Virus record (IMG/VR): IMGVR_UViG_3300042478_002875
Location: 1 to 22,063 of that record
Strand: one strand, 5' to 3'
Length of the DNA stretch: 22,063 bases
Source: a virus
Positions 7,826 to 14,022 of the stretch are shown here, piece by piece. Both the position numbers and the translations under genes were made by a program. Under the pieces are notes generated by a model, which worked only from the letters and a program-made list of their open reading frames with translations, did no database searches and had not been told where the DNA came from. Numbering within the stretch: the stretch's first letter is position 1; every line of letters begins with the position of its first letter.

Positions 7826-8263
7826 ATGAAAAAAGTAATAATCGGTGCCATGATAGCACTAACCGCAGCTGCAAGTTTTGCACAAAAAGAAAAGGCCGGT
7901 GTCACATACGATGTACTCTTCACAAGAGTCATCGATGGCGATACCGTAGCCTTTCAAGCCAACTGGTTGCCTGACCCTCTTAAGAAAGAGTTGTCAATTA
8001 GAGTCTTTGGAGTCGATACTCCAGAAAAAGGACACAGAGCTAAATGCCCACAAGAAGATGCAAGAGGTCAAGCCGCAACACAATTCACTAAAGATACGAT
8101 TAACAAATCCCAAAAGAGACAGGTTGTTCTTATGGAATGGGACAAGTACGGTGGTCGTGTATTGGGAGATGTATTACTAGACGGCAAAAGTTTAAGAATG
8201 CTATTAATAACAAACGGTTTTGCCAGAGAATATTATGGTGAAGCCAAAACTTCATGGTGTTAA
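7826..8263 (+). CDS. Secreted staphylococcal-nuclease-like (SNase) endonuclease
   Basis: 145 residues. Sec signal peptide at 1-19 (MKK, hydrophobic core, cleavage likely after SFA). The SNase fold follows with its catalytic set: D37-G-D39-T40 (RVIDGDT), R59, D64-T65-P66-E67 (VDTPEKG) and R111 (KYGGRVLG). These enzymes cut DNA or RNA with calcium. Export to the periplasm is notable for a phage enzyme: it could degrade incoming DNA of competitors or nucleic acid outside the cell. Ribosome site AAGAAGGAAA. Two cysteines (74, 145) may form a disulfide. One base separates its stop from the thioredoxin start. Confidence 0.9.
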   Translation: MKKVIIGAMIALTAAASFAQKEKAGVTYDVLFTRVIDGDTVAFQANWLPDPLKKELSIRVFGVDTPEKGHRAKCPQEDARGQAATQFTKDTINKSQKRQVVLMEWDKYGGRVLGDVLLDGKSLRMLLITNGFAREYYGEAKTSWC

Positions 8264-8264
8264 T

Positions 8265-8510
8265 ATGAAAAAAGTTATACGATTTACAGCTTCATGGTGC
8301 CAGCCATGTAAAACACTGAGTAAAACATTGGAGAATATGGATGTAAAAATTCCTATCGATGTTGTTGATATCGATGAAAACTTAGATGTAGCAATAGAAT
8401 ATGGAATAAGATCAGTTCCAACACTTCTTATAGTTGAAGATGGAACGATTATGAAAAGAACGACTGGATTAAAAACAAAAGAACAATTAGAGGTGTGGTT
8501 AAATGATTAA
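8265..8510 (+). CDS. Thioredoxin/glutaredoxin-like protein
   Basis: 81 residues. The redox motif W11-C12-Q-P-C15 (TASWCQPCK) and the cis-proline P52 (SVPT) are in place, as in thioredoxins and in T4 NrdC. It most likely re-reduces the phage ribonucleotide reductase, whose subunits flank it (nrdA at 3768-5561, nrdB starting 8 bp inside its end). An upstream in-frame ATG at 8220 would lengthen it, but that lies inside the nuclease gene, and the fold starts naturally at MKKVIRFTAS, so 8265 is preferred. Short for a classical thioredoxin (about 105 residues). Confidence 0.88.
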   Translation: MKKVIRFTASWCQPCKTLSKTLENMDVKIPIDVVDIDENLDVAIEYGIRSVPTLLIVEDGTIMKRTTGLKTKEQLEVWLND

Positions 8511-9489
8511 GAAGTTAGAAACGAAACTCACGGATGAACGCAATCATTTTAAGCCGTTCAACTATCCTTGGGCTTATGATGCGTGGTTAAAACACGAACA
8601 ATCTCATTGGTTACACACAGAAGTTCCAATGGCTGAAGATGTGAACGATTGGAAAAAGAAATTAACGAATGAAGAAAAACAATTTTTAACACACATTTTT
8701 AGATTCTTCACTCAAGGCGATATTGACGTTGCTGGTGGTTATGTTCGTAATTATCTTCCTTATTTTCCTCAACCAGAAATTCGCATGATGTTATCCGGTT
8801 TCGCTGCTCGCGAAGCCTTGCACATTGCTGCATATAGTCATTTGATTGAAACTCTTGGTTTGCCAGAGACAACATACAACCAATTCTTGGAATATCAAGA
8901 GATGAGAGACAAACATGATTATGTTATGGATATCTCTTCAAAGAACGGAACAATCGAATCAACAGCAACACACATTGCTGTGTTCTCCGCATTCACAGAG
9001 GGTATGCAGTTGTTCTCTTCATTCATCATGTTGTTGAATTTCCCAAGACAAGGCAAGATGAAAGGCATGGGTCAAATCGTTACTTGGTCTATCGTTGATG
9101 AAACTCAACATGCAGAATCAATGATCAAATTGTTCCGTACATATATAGAAGAAAACAAAGAAGTGTGGAATGATGACTTAAAATCAAAAATCTATACGAT
9201 TGCTGAGAAGATGGTTCAGCTTGAAGATAAGTTTATTGATTTAGCATTCAGTTTGGGTAATATGGAAGGTTTAAATGCTGCTGATGTTAAAAAATATATC
9301 AGATACATTACTGACCGCCGATTGATTAGTCTTGGTCTAAAGGGTATTATGAAAGTAAAGAAGAATCCTTTACCGTGGGTTGAAGAAATGATTAATGCAC
9401 CAACACATACAAACTTCTTTGAGAACCGTGCAACAGATTATGCAAAAGGTGCTTTACAAGGAAATTGGGGTGATGTATGGGCAAACTAA
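8503..9489 (+). CDS. nrdB: Class I ribonucleotide reductase, small (radical) subunit
   Basis: 328 residues. The di-iron ligands are recognisable: D73 (FFTQGD), E104 and H107 (AREALHIAAY), E166 (FTEG), E200 and H203 (VDETQH). The radical tyrosine Y111 is four residues after H107, as Tyr122 is in E. coli NrdB. It makes the tyrosyl radical that the NrdA partner uses. The C-terminus ends GNWGDVWAN, where the family carries the tail that binds the large subunit. It overlaps the thioredoxin gene by 8 bp and the methyltransferase gene by 13 bp. Confidence 0.95.
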   Translation: MIKKLETKLTDERNHFKPFNYPWAYDAWLKHEQSHWLHTEVPMAEDVNDWKKKLTNEEKQFLTHIFRFFTQGDIDVAGGYVRNYLPYFPQPEIRMMLSGFAAREALHIAAYSHLIETLGLPETTYNQFLEYQEMRDKHDYVMDISSKNGTIESTATHIAVFSAFTEGMQLFSSFIMLLNFPRQGKMKGMGQIVTWSIVDETQHAESMIKLFRTYIEENKEVWNDDLKSKIYTIAEKMVQLEDKFIDLAFSLGNMEGLNAADVKKYIRYITDRRLISLGLKGIMKVKKNPLPWVEEMINAPTHTNFFENRATDYAKGALQGNWGDVWAN

Positions 9490-10202
9490 ATTCAAAAATT
9501 AGATGGCAACAAGATTTATCTTATGATATAAGAACACAAACGGCTTGGGACGATAAAGATGGTGATCCAAGAATTCCATTTAATGGATGGAAAGAAGTAA
9601 CTGAAGAGAACCGACAAGTTATTAAAGAAAGATTCCTTAGAGTTAGAGATTACTGCTCAGCTATACTAGAGATAGGCATTAGCAGAAATGGACCAGACTC
9701 TTTCACTCAAGTTTTTTTACAAAACAAAAAGAAAGAAACAATTTACATCGGCATTGATATTGATGATAAAAAATATTTGAATAATACCGAAGAAAATATT
9801 TACACAATACAAAACAGTAGTTCAAATTATGAAGAGAACATGAAAAGGATCAATGAAATATTTGAACGGTGTGGAACAGAAAGAAAAGAGTTTGATTTCA
9901 TTTTTATTGATGGTTGGCATAGCATCAATCAATGTTTACATGATTGGGAATTCACTAGTCTATTGGGCAAAAACGGAATTGTTGGGTTACACGATACAGC
10001 ATATCATCCAGGACCCAAACCATTTGTTAAAGCTTTGAATAGAGATAAATGGATTGTGGAAGAGAATGTTATCAAAACATCAAATGATTGGGGTATTGGT
10101 TTTGCTTGGAAAAAAGAGGGTAACATTTGGCAACCAGCAGAACCAGGTTATACATGGGAAATAGGTGCACCTGACGCTGATGTTGTTTCGAGATCAAGGT
10201 AA
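9477..10202 (+). CDS. Class I SAM-dependent methyltransferase (Methyltransf_24-like)
   Basis: 241 residues. The SAM-binding core shows ILEIGISRNGPDS (motif I), YIGIDIDDKKYL (acidic residue after strand 2), and the later FDFIFIDGWHSINQCLHDW with LLGKNGIVGLHDTAYH. This IDGWHS/HD pattern is that of class I methyltransferases of the cephalosporin-hydroxylase/Methyltransf_24 type, often acting on sugars or small molecules. The substrate cannot be read here; modification of a surface glycan made with the nearby glycosyltransferase is one possibility. The start lies inside the end of nrdB. Confidence 0.8.
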   Translation: MGKLNSKIRWQQDLSYDIRTQTAWDDKDGDPRIPFNGWKEVTEENRQVIKERFLRVRDYCSAILEIGISRNGPDSFTQVFLQNKKKETIYIGIDIDDKKYLNNTEENIYTIQNSSSNYEENMKRINEIFERCGTERKEFDFIFIDGWHSINQCLHDWEFTSLLGKNGIVGLHDTAYHPGPKPFVKALNRDKWIVEENVIKTSNDWGIGFAWKKEGNIWQPAEPGYTWEIGAPDADVVSRSR

Positions 10203-10222
10203 AAAACAAAATAAGGAACAAA

Positions 10223-10462
10223 ATGTTCGGTATAAAATGGGATACGGCTAAACTGTTTATTGATACAATTCAAGATACAAAAAGTTACTATACCGATGAG
10301 ATTGTGAAAGACGAAGTTTTAAATAAAGCATGTCACGATTTTATAAAATCACAAACAGAGTTCGCTTATATGTTAAAAAATAATTTTGTTAATATATCAA
10401 AATACTATGTGGAAACACAAACAAACTTTTTGTTTCCAAAAAGAGGGGTTAAAGATGAATAA
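10223..10462 (+). CDS. Small hypothetical protein
   Basis: 79 residues, preceded by AAGGAAC. Predicted mostly alpha-helical and amphipathic, with many Thr, Lys, Asn and aromatic residues and no membrane segment. No known motif. It overlaps the following zinc-ribbon gene by 8 bp, so the two are probably translated together. Confidence 0.65.
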   Translation: MFGIKWDTAKLFIDTIQDTKSYYTDEIVKDEVLNKACHDFIKSQTEFAYMLKNNFVNISKYYVETQTNFLFPKRGVKDE

Positions 10463-10631
10463 AACAATAACAGCTGAATGTCACAATTGCGAATCTTCTT
10501 ATGATATAGAATATGTCGAAGAATTAACATCATCAGAATATCCAGAATTTTGTCCATTTTGTGGTGAAGTCATAGAAGAACTTTCTGAATATGACGAAGA
10601 TGAAGATCCGGACAATCAAGAATGGGATTAA
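10455..10631 (+). CDS. Small zinc-ribbon protein
   Basis: 58 residues starting at MNKTITAECHNCE. Two CxxC knuckles (C-H-N-C near residue 9 and C-P-F-C near residue 34) form a zinc ribbon. The C-terminal tail is strongly acidic (EELSEYDEDEDPDN). AGAGGGG upstream supports this start over an in-frame ATG at 10386, which would lie deep in the preceding gene. Acidic zinc-ribbon mini-proteins are common in phages and often bind host transcription or nucleic-acid proteins. That is a general expectation, not something shown here. Confidence 0.75.
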   Translation: MNKTITAECHNCESSYDIEYVEELTSSEYPEFCPFCGEVIEELSEYDEDEDPDNQEWD

Positions 10632-11035
10632 ATTGGTCATATAATAATCAAGACTTCACCGAAGATTTGATTAATGATTATTATGGTTTTGTTTATGTAA
10701 TCACAAACACTGTTACTGGTAAACAGTATATTGGTAAAAAGTTCTTTTACTCCTCAAAAACAAAACAAGTTAAAGGTAAAAAGAAACGATTTAAAGTTTT
10801 TAGTGATTGGCAAAGTTACTATGGTTCCAATGAAGAACTTAAAAAAGACGTTGCAACTTACGGTAAAGAAAATTTTAAAAGAGAGATAAAACACCTTTGC
10901 AAAACAAAAGGTGAATGTGGTTATCTTGAAGCAAAAGAACAATTTGTCAATGGTGTTTTGGAGAGTGATGTGTATTACAATTCATGGATTATGGTAAGAG
11001 TGCGAAAATCACACATCAAAGGATTACAATGTTAA
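10622..11035 (+). CDS. GIY-YIG family nuclease
   Basis: 137 residues. The family signature appears as F-V-Y (residues 23-25, in YGFVYVITN) and Y36-I-G38 (KQYIGKK). Downstream are the phage-type YYGSNEELKKDVATYGKENF stretch and a catalytic glutamate candidate in LEAKEQF. Such proteins cut DNA and are common in T4-type phages as free-standing (homing) endonucleases or as recombination and repair nucleases. The short single-domain form lacks an obvious DNA-binding extension. It overlaps the zinc-ribbon gene by 10 bp and the next gene by 7 bp, so it looks integrated into the operon rather than newly inserted. Confidence 0.82.
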   Translation: MGLNWSYNNQDFTEDLINDYYGFVYVITNTVTGKQYIGKKFFYSSKTKQVKGKKKRFKVFSDWQSYYGSNEELKKDVATYGKENFKREIKHLCKTKGECGYLEAKEQFVNGVLESDVYYNSWIMVRVRKSHIKGLQC

Positions 11036-11382
11036 AGTTTTTTGAAACAGTAAAAGATTATGATACATTATGTTTTATACCAGTAGAGGGACAAAATAAT
11101 TCTCTTAATATAATAGTGAGTCAACACAAAACCGCTGGAGAACCTGTTGGTGGTAGCCCAATGGGTCCAGAATGGCACGTAGTATTATTCAAATCAGAAA
11201 ATGATGCTGTAGGTGACCTAGATCATTTTGATGCGATACTGACGGATCCTAGAGAGTATGTTTCCTCTTTAATAGAACAAGATTGGTATGGAATGGTTTC
11301 CAGAAAAACAACAACCTCCAAAGAATTTGTTGAAAGGGTGTTGACTTCACTGAAAGAATGTGATAAGATTGGTGAAGTGTAA
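11029..11382 (+). CDS. Hypothetical protein
   Basis: 117 residues starting at MLKFFETVKDYD; an in-frame ATG at 10984 lies further inside the nuclease gene and is less likely. Soluble, with a short Gly/Pro-rich segment (GEPVGGSPMGPEWHV) that could be a loop. No domain recognised. It sits between the GIY-YIG nuclease and RNase H genes, and its stop is followed by a T-rich stretch without a stem. Confidence 0.65.
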   Translation: MLKFFETVKDYDTLCFIPVEGQNNSLNIIVSQHKTAGEPVGGSPMGPEWHVVLFKSENDAVGDLDHFDAILTDPREYVSSLIEQDWYGMVSRKTTTSKEFVERVLTSLKECDKIGEV

Positions 11383-11399
11383 TTTTTTTAAGGTTTGTT

Positions 11400-12266
11400 A
11401 TGATTCTCGTTGATCTAAATCAGGTATTGTTGGCCGGTCTAATGGCACAAATTGCCAGCCAAAAAGGAGTTAAGTTGGAAGAAAGCTTAATTCGCCATAT
11501 GATCCTAAACATCATTAGGACTCATGTTAAAAACTTCCGAAACGATTATGATGAAATTGTTCTCTGTTGCGACAACAGGAAATATTGGCGCCGTGAGTTG
11601 TTTCCTTTTTACAAAGCTGGCCGCAAGAAAACTAGAGAAAAATCTGATCTAGACTGGCACCTCATCTTTGATATGTTGACGAAATTTAAACAAGAACTGA
11701 AGGATTACTTTCCTTACAAAGTTGTTGATGTTGAAGGTGCCGAAGCTGATGATATTATCGGCACACTTGTACCACGACACATTATGCATGAAAATATATT
11801 GATCATTTCTAGTGATGGTGATTTTCTGCAACTACAACAGTACAATATGCCATCAAACAAATACACAGTCAAGCAATATAATCCATCACAAAAGAAATTT
11901 ATTGTTTCCGAGAATCCATTGATGGAACTAAAGGAAAAAATTATTCGTGGTGACAAAGGTGATGGCATTCCTAATATTTTATCACCATCAGATTGTTTCG
12001 TTCGTGATTTACGACAAACAACAATTTCCAAGATCAAATTCGAAAAGCTGATGGAAAAAAACTATGGTGACTGGGATAATGAAAATGAAAAAATTGGTTT
12101 TTCTCGCAATCAGGCTTTGATTGATTTGAGAAACATACCCGGTGATATTAAAGACAAAATTATAAATACTTATGATGAAATCAAACCGGCACCTAAAAAT
12201 AAACTACTAGATTATCTAATAGCCAATAAACTTAAAAATTTAATTGATGTAATTGAGGATTTTTGA
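11400..12266 (+). CDS. rnh: T4-type RNase H / 5'-3' exonuclease (FEN-1 family)
   Basis: 288 residues, close to T4 Rnh (305). Removes RNA primers and adjacent DNA during lagging-strand maturation. The conserved acidic metal sites are visible: D5 (ILVDLN), the DNRKYWRRELFPFYKAGRKK segment that binds the substrate, VEGAEADDIIG, the SSDGDFLQLQQ segment, and IRGDKGDGIPNI (helix-hairpin type region). The TTTAAGG stretch 5 bp upstream gives a weak ribosome site. Its role pairs with the primase gene at 1705. It overlaps the next gene by 4 bp. A TATAAATA match inside it (12161-12168) is probably chance. Confidence 0.92.
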   Translation: MILVDLNQVLLAGLMAQIASQKGVKLEESLIRHMILNIIRTHVKNFRNDYDEIVLCCDNRKYWRRELFPFYKAGRKKTREKSDLDWHLIFDMLTKFKQELKDYFPYKVVDVEGAEADDIIGTLVPRHIMHENILIISSDGDFLQLQQYNMPSNKYTVKQYNPSQKKFIVSENPLMELKEKIIRGDKGDGIPNILSPSDCFVRDLRQTTISKIKFEKLMEKNYGDWDNENEKIGFSRNQALIDLRNIPGDIKDKIINTYDEIKPAPKNKLLDYLIANKLKNLIDVIEDF

Positions 12267-12691
12267 TGAAAACAATGTATGAGATTTTTGATGAATTTGA
12301 AAATGCCAAAAGCAAAAAAGAAAGAATGCAAGTAATTGGTAATAACTTGTCACAGACTTTAGTTGACATTCTAAAATTGACTTATCATCCAGATTTTAAA
12401 TGGAAAATAAAAGAGATTCCAGAAAATTATAAAGTACCAACTGATGTATTGCCAGGCATAACACATGATAGTTTAAATGCACAACTACGAAGAATTTATA
12501 TCTTTCTAGAAGGCAATCATACAGCAGAAACTCTCTCCGAGAAAAGACGCAACGAACTACTAATTCAAATGTTAGAATCTATTGAACCAAGAGAAGCTGA
12601 AGTACTGCTAGGTATTTTTCAAAAAGATTTAGGTGTAAAAGGATTAGATTATAAGTTTGTCAAGGAGGCTTTTCCTGATCTACTACCATGA
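12263..12691 (+). CDS. Conserved phage hypothetical protein (DUF6433-like)
   Basis: 142 residues, helical and charged. It follows RNase H with a 4-bp ATGA-type overlap. The pattern YEIFDEFENAKSKKERMQVI, then HPDFKWKIKEIPENY, then LRRIYIFLEGNH and EAEVLLGIFQKDLGVKGL resembles a family found next to replication genes in T4-type phages, which I recall as DUF6433. That label is from memory and unverified. No catalytic residues can be assigned. Its position suggests a replication-linked role. Confidence 0.72.
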   Translation: MMKTMYEIFDEFENAKSKKERMQVIGNNLSQTLVDILKLTYHPDFKWKIKEIPENYKVPTDVLPGITHDSLNAQLRRIYIFLEGNHTAETLSEKRRNELLIQMLESIEPREAEVLLGIFQKDLGVKGLDYKFVKEAFPDLLP

Positions 12692-13065
12692 TAACCAAAG
12701 AAAAAATAATAGTAACGTCTGGTTATTTTGATCCAATATCTTTAAAAGAAATAATACACCTACAGAAATGTAAACAGATGGGTGATTGGTTAATTGTGGG
12801 TATACATTCCGATATGTTACTTCATATGAAGACGGGTATACTAAACCAAAGTATGGAAACTAGAAAAACAATATTAGAAAGTATAAAATACGTTGATGAA
12901 GTTTTTATCTTCAACGATTGTAACGATAATGTATGTAATTTATTAAAAGTGGTGAAGGTATGTTACCCCCGCACAAACATCACTTATGTTTCTGAGTTTG
13001 ATATGTCAGATAGACCAGAAACAAAAATTGGGGGCATTAATTTTGAAGTTTTAAGTAAGGAGTAA
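12688..13065 (+). CDS. Nucleotidyltransferase-fold protein with degenerate HxGH motif
   Basis: 125 residues. The start VTSGYFDPISLKEIIHLQ and the later MGDWLIVGIHSDMLL and YVDEVFIF segments match the cytidylyltransferase (RfaE/TagD-like) fold. The catalytic HxGH is missing: after FDPI the residues read S-L-K-E where active enzymes have H-x-G-H. The C-terminal SxTxx motif is also not seen. It is probably a binding-only or structural relative, or an inactive remnant. It overlaps the previous gene by 4 bp and is followed at 5 bp by a short basic protein. Confidence 0.72.
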   Translation: MITKEKIIVTSGYFDPISLKEIIHLQKCKQMGDWLIVGIHSDMLLHMKTGILNQSMETRKTILESIKYVDEVFIFNDCNDNVCNLLKVVKVCYPRTNITYVSEFDMSDRPETKIGGINFEVLSKE

Positions 13066-13069
13066 CTAA

Positions 13070-13252
13070 GTGCCGAAAAATGTTGAAAGGTTTCGTAGGA
13101 ATAGAGACTACAACGAAGATGAATATGAGTTCTTCTATGAAAAAAAGAAGACAACTAAAACAAAACCATCTAGAAAAGCATTTTATAATGAAGATTATTA
13201 TGATAATGAATATCAAAAATCTTCCAGAAAACGATATAGACGACAAGACTAA
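13070..13252 (+). CDS. Small highly charged protein, GTG start
   Basis: 60 residues beginning with GTG at 13070; TAAGGAG at 13055-13061 decides this start. The sequence is dense in Arg, Lys, Asp, Glu and Tyr, with repeated patterns such as YNEDEYEFFYEKKK and YNEDYYDNEYQK. It is predicted to be disordered. Charge clusters of this sort suit nucleic-acid or protein binding, but no function can be named. It is the last gene before the hairpin and promoter at 13264-13317. Confidence 0.6.
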   Translation: MPKNVERFRRNRDYNEDEYEFFYEKKKTTKTKPSRKAFYNEDYYDNEYQKSSRKRYRRQD

Positions 13253-13263
13253 TATAAATCAAT

Positions 13264-13285
13264 GTTGTTGTTAGAACGCAACAAC
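13264..13285 (+). other. Intergenic hairpin before promoter
   Basis: GTTGTTG (13264-13270) pairs perfectly with CAACAAC (13279-13285) around an 8-nt loop. No T-tract follows, so it is not a standard terminator. It could protect the 3' end of the upstream message or mark a processing point, and it ends 4 bp before the -35 element of the next promoter. Confidence 0.45.
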
Positions 13286-13289
13286 CATC

Positions 13290-13317
13290 TTGACATTAAA
13301 TCCAATTCTGTTATACT
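13290..13317 (+). promoter_or_regulatory. Sigma70-type promoter
   Basis: TTGACA (13290-13295, perfect -35) and TATACT (13312-13317, 5 of 6) are separated by 16 bp. Transcription would start near 13324, and the first ATG (13337) follows GGAG at 13327-13330. It sits in the only clear gap of this part of the rightward block, and would give the 13337-18446 genes their own host-read start. Confidence 0.72.
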
Positions 13318-13336
13318 TATAGCATTGGAGATTATT

Positions 13337-13675
13337 ATGATGATTTATACACGAATACAAAAATCGAAGGTCAAAAAACGGCCTAAAGCTGAACGCGAGC
13401 AATATGAGAAATGGTTGGAGTCACACAAACCAACCAAAATTCTTAAACTTGCAAAGACCAGCAATTTGTTGACTGGTTATAAACTGTCGGCTCCTGCCGG
13501 CCGAGAGACTGTACGCCTTCCTTCACTAAGTACCGGTGAAAATGGCGGCACAAAAGCTGATCCCAAGGTTTATACTGGCACAAAAGTTGTCGGAATCGCT
13601 ACAATGCACAAATCCAATGCTGTTCCTGTGTTTTCCAATGAACAAGCGGTCGAAATTTCTAAAATGCGGCGTTAA
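13337..13675 (+). CDS. Conserved phage hypothetical protein
   Basis: 112 residues from ATG 13337; GGAG at 13327-13330 supports this start rather than the in-frame ATG at 13262, which would lie upstream of the predicted promoter. The N-terminus is basic (RIQKSKVKKRPKAERE). The C-terminal half carries a well-ordered pattern (TGYKLSAPAGRETVRLPSL, then VYTGTKVVGIATMHKSNAVP) that I recall from many phage genomes as a conserved unknown. No catalytic motif visible. The next gene starts 1 bp after its stop. Confidence 0.72.
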   Translation: MMIYTRIQKSKVKKRPKAEREQYEKWLESHKPTKILKLAKTSNLLTGYKLSAPAGRETVRLPSLSTGENGGTKADPKVYTGTKVVGIATMHKSNAVPVFSNEQAVEISKMRR

Positions 13676-13676
13676 A

Positions 13677-13829
13677 ATGAAGACAAAAAAGACTTTTGTT
13701 GTAAAATTACAACGTCCTGTGTGTCGGACTCCAATTAAATATGTTCAAAAGCACAAAAATGATGTAAAATACTCACGTAGAGACAAAAATTTGCGTAATT
13801 TTACTAAATTTGTAATTGGAGATGAATGA
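13677..13829 (+). CDS. Small basic hypothetical protein
   Basis: 50 residues, strongly basic (KTKKTF at the start, then many Lys and Arg), ending in KFVIGDE. The ATG lies 1 bp after the preceding stop and the stop codon abuts the next start. Basic mini-proteins of this kind often bind nucleic acid, but no motif supports a specific role. Confidence 0.55.
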   Translation: MKTKKTFVVKLQRPVCRTPIKYVQKHKNDVKYSRRDKNLRNFTKFVIGDE

Positions 13830-14021
13830 ATGTCGAAAGATTTTTCAAAAAAACACTGGACTACAAAACTGATCGAATCAGAAGATGGTTCCGGTGATGC
13901 AATCCTTCAATTTCCTGATGAACTCATTCAAGAAAAAGGTTGGAAAGAAGGAACTGTTCTAAATTTGAAAGTAGAACAGACAGAAACTGGCAATGTACTT
14001 GTAATTACCGAGAAAAAGTGA
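13830..14021 (+). CDS. AbrB/MazE-like swapped-hairpin DNA-binding protein
   Basis: 63 residues. The core DAILQFPDELIQEKGWKEG, then TVLNLKVEQTETGNVLVI, matches the SpoVT/AbrB swapped-hairpin domain used by antitoxins and transition-state regulators to bind DNA as dimers. GGAGATGAATGA upstream gives a ribosome site. No toxin-sized partner with a PemK or VapC motif lies next door. The following gene is the large CobT-like protein, so it may be a stand-alone regulator. Confidence 0.68.
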   Translation: MSKDFSKKHWTTKLIESEDGSGDAILQFPDELIQEKGWKEGTVLNLKVEQTETGNVLVITEKK

Positions 14022-14022
14022 T

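Noticed and set aside
12161-12168. TATAAATA inside the RNase H gene as a late promoter
   Set aside because: It codes for ordinary residues of the gene, has no new gene close downstream except overlapping ones, and is expected by chance in AT-rich DNA.
13830-14021. Toxin-antitoxin pair based on the AbrB/MazE-like protein
   Set aside because: Neither neighbour has toxin size or motifs: one side is a 50-residue basic protein and the other the 701-residue CobT-like protein.
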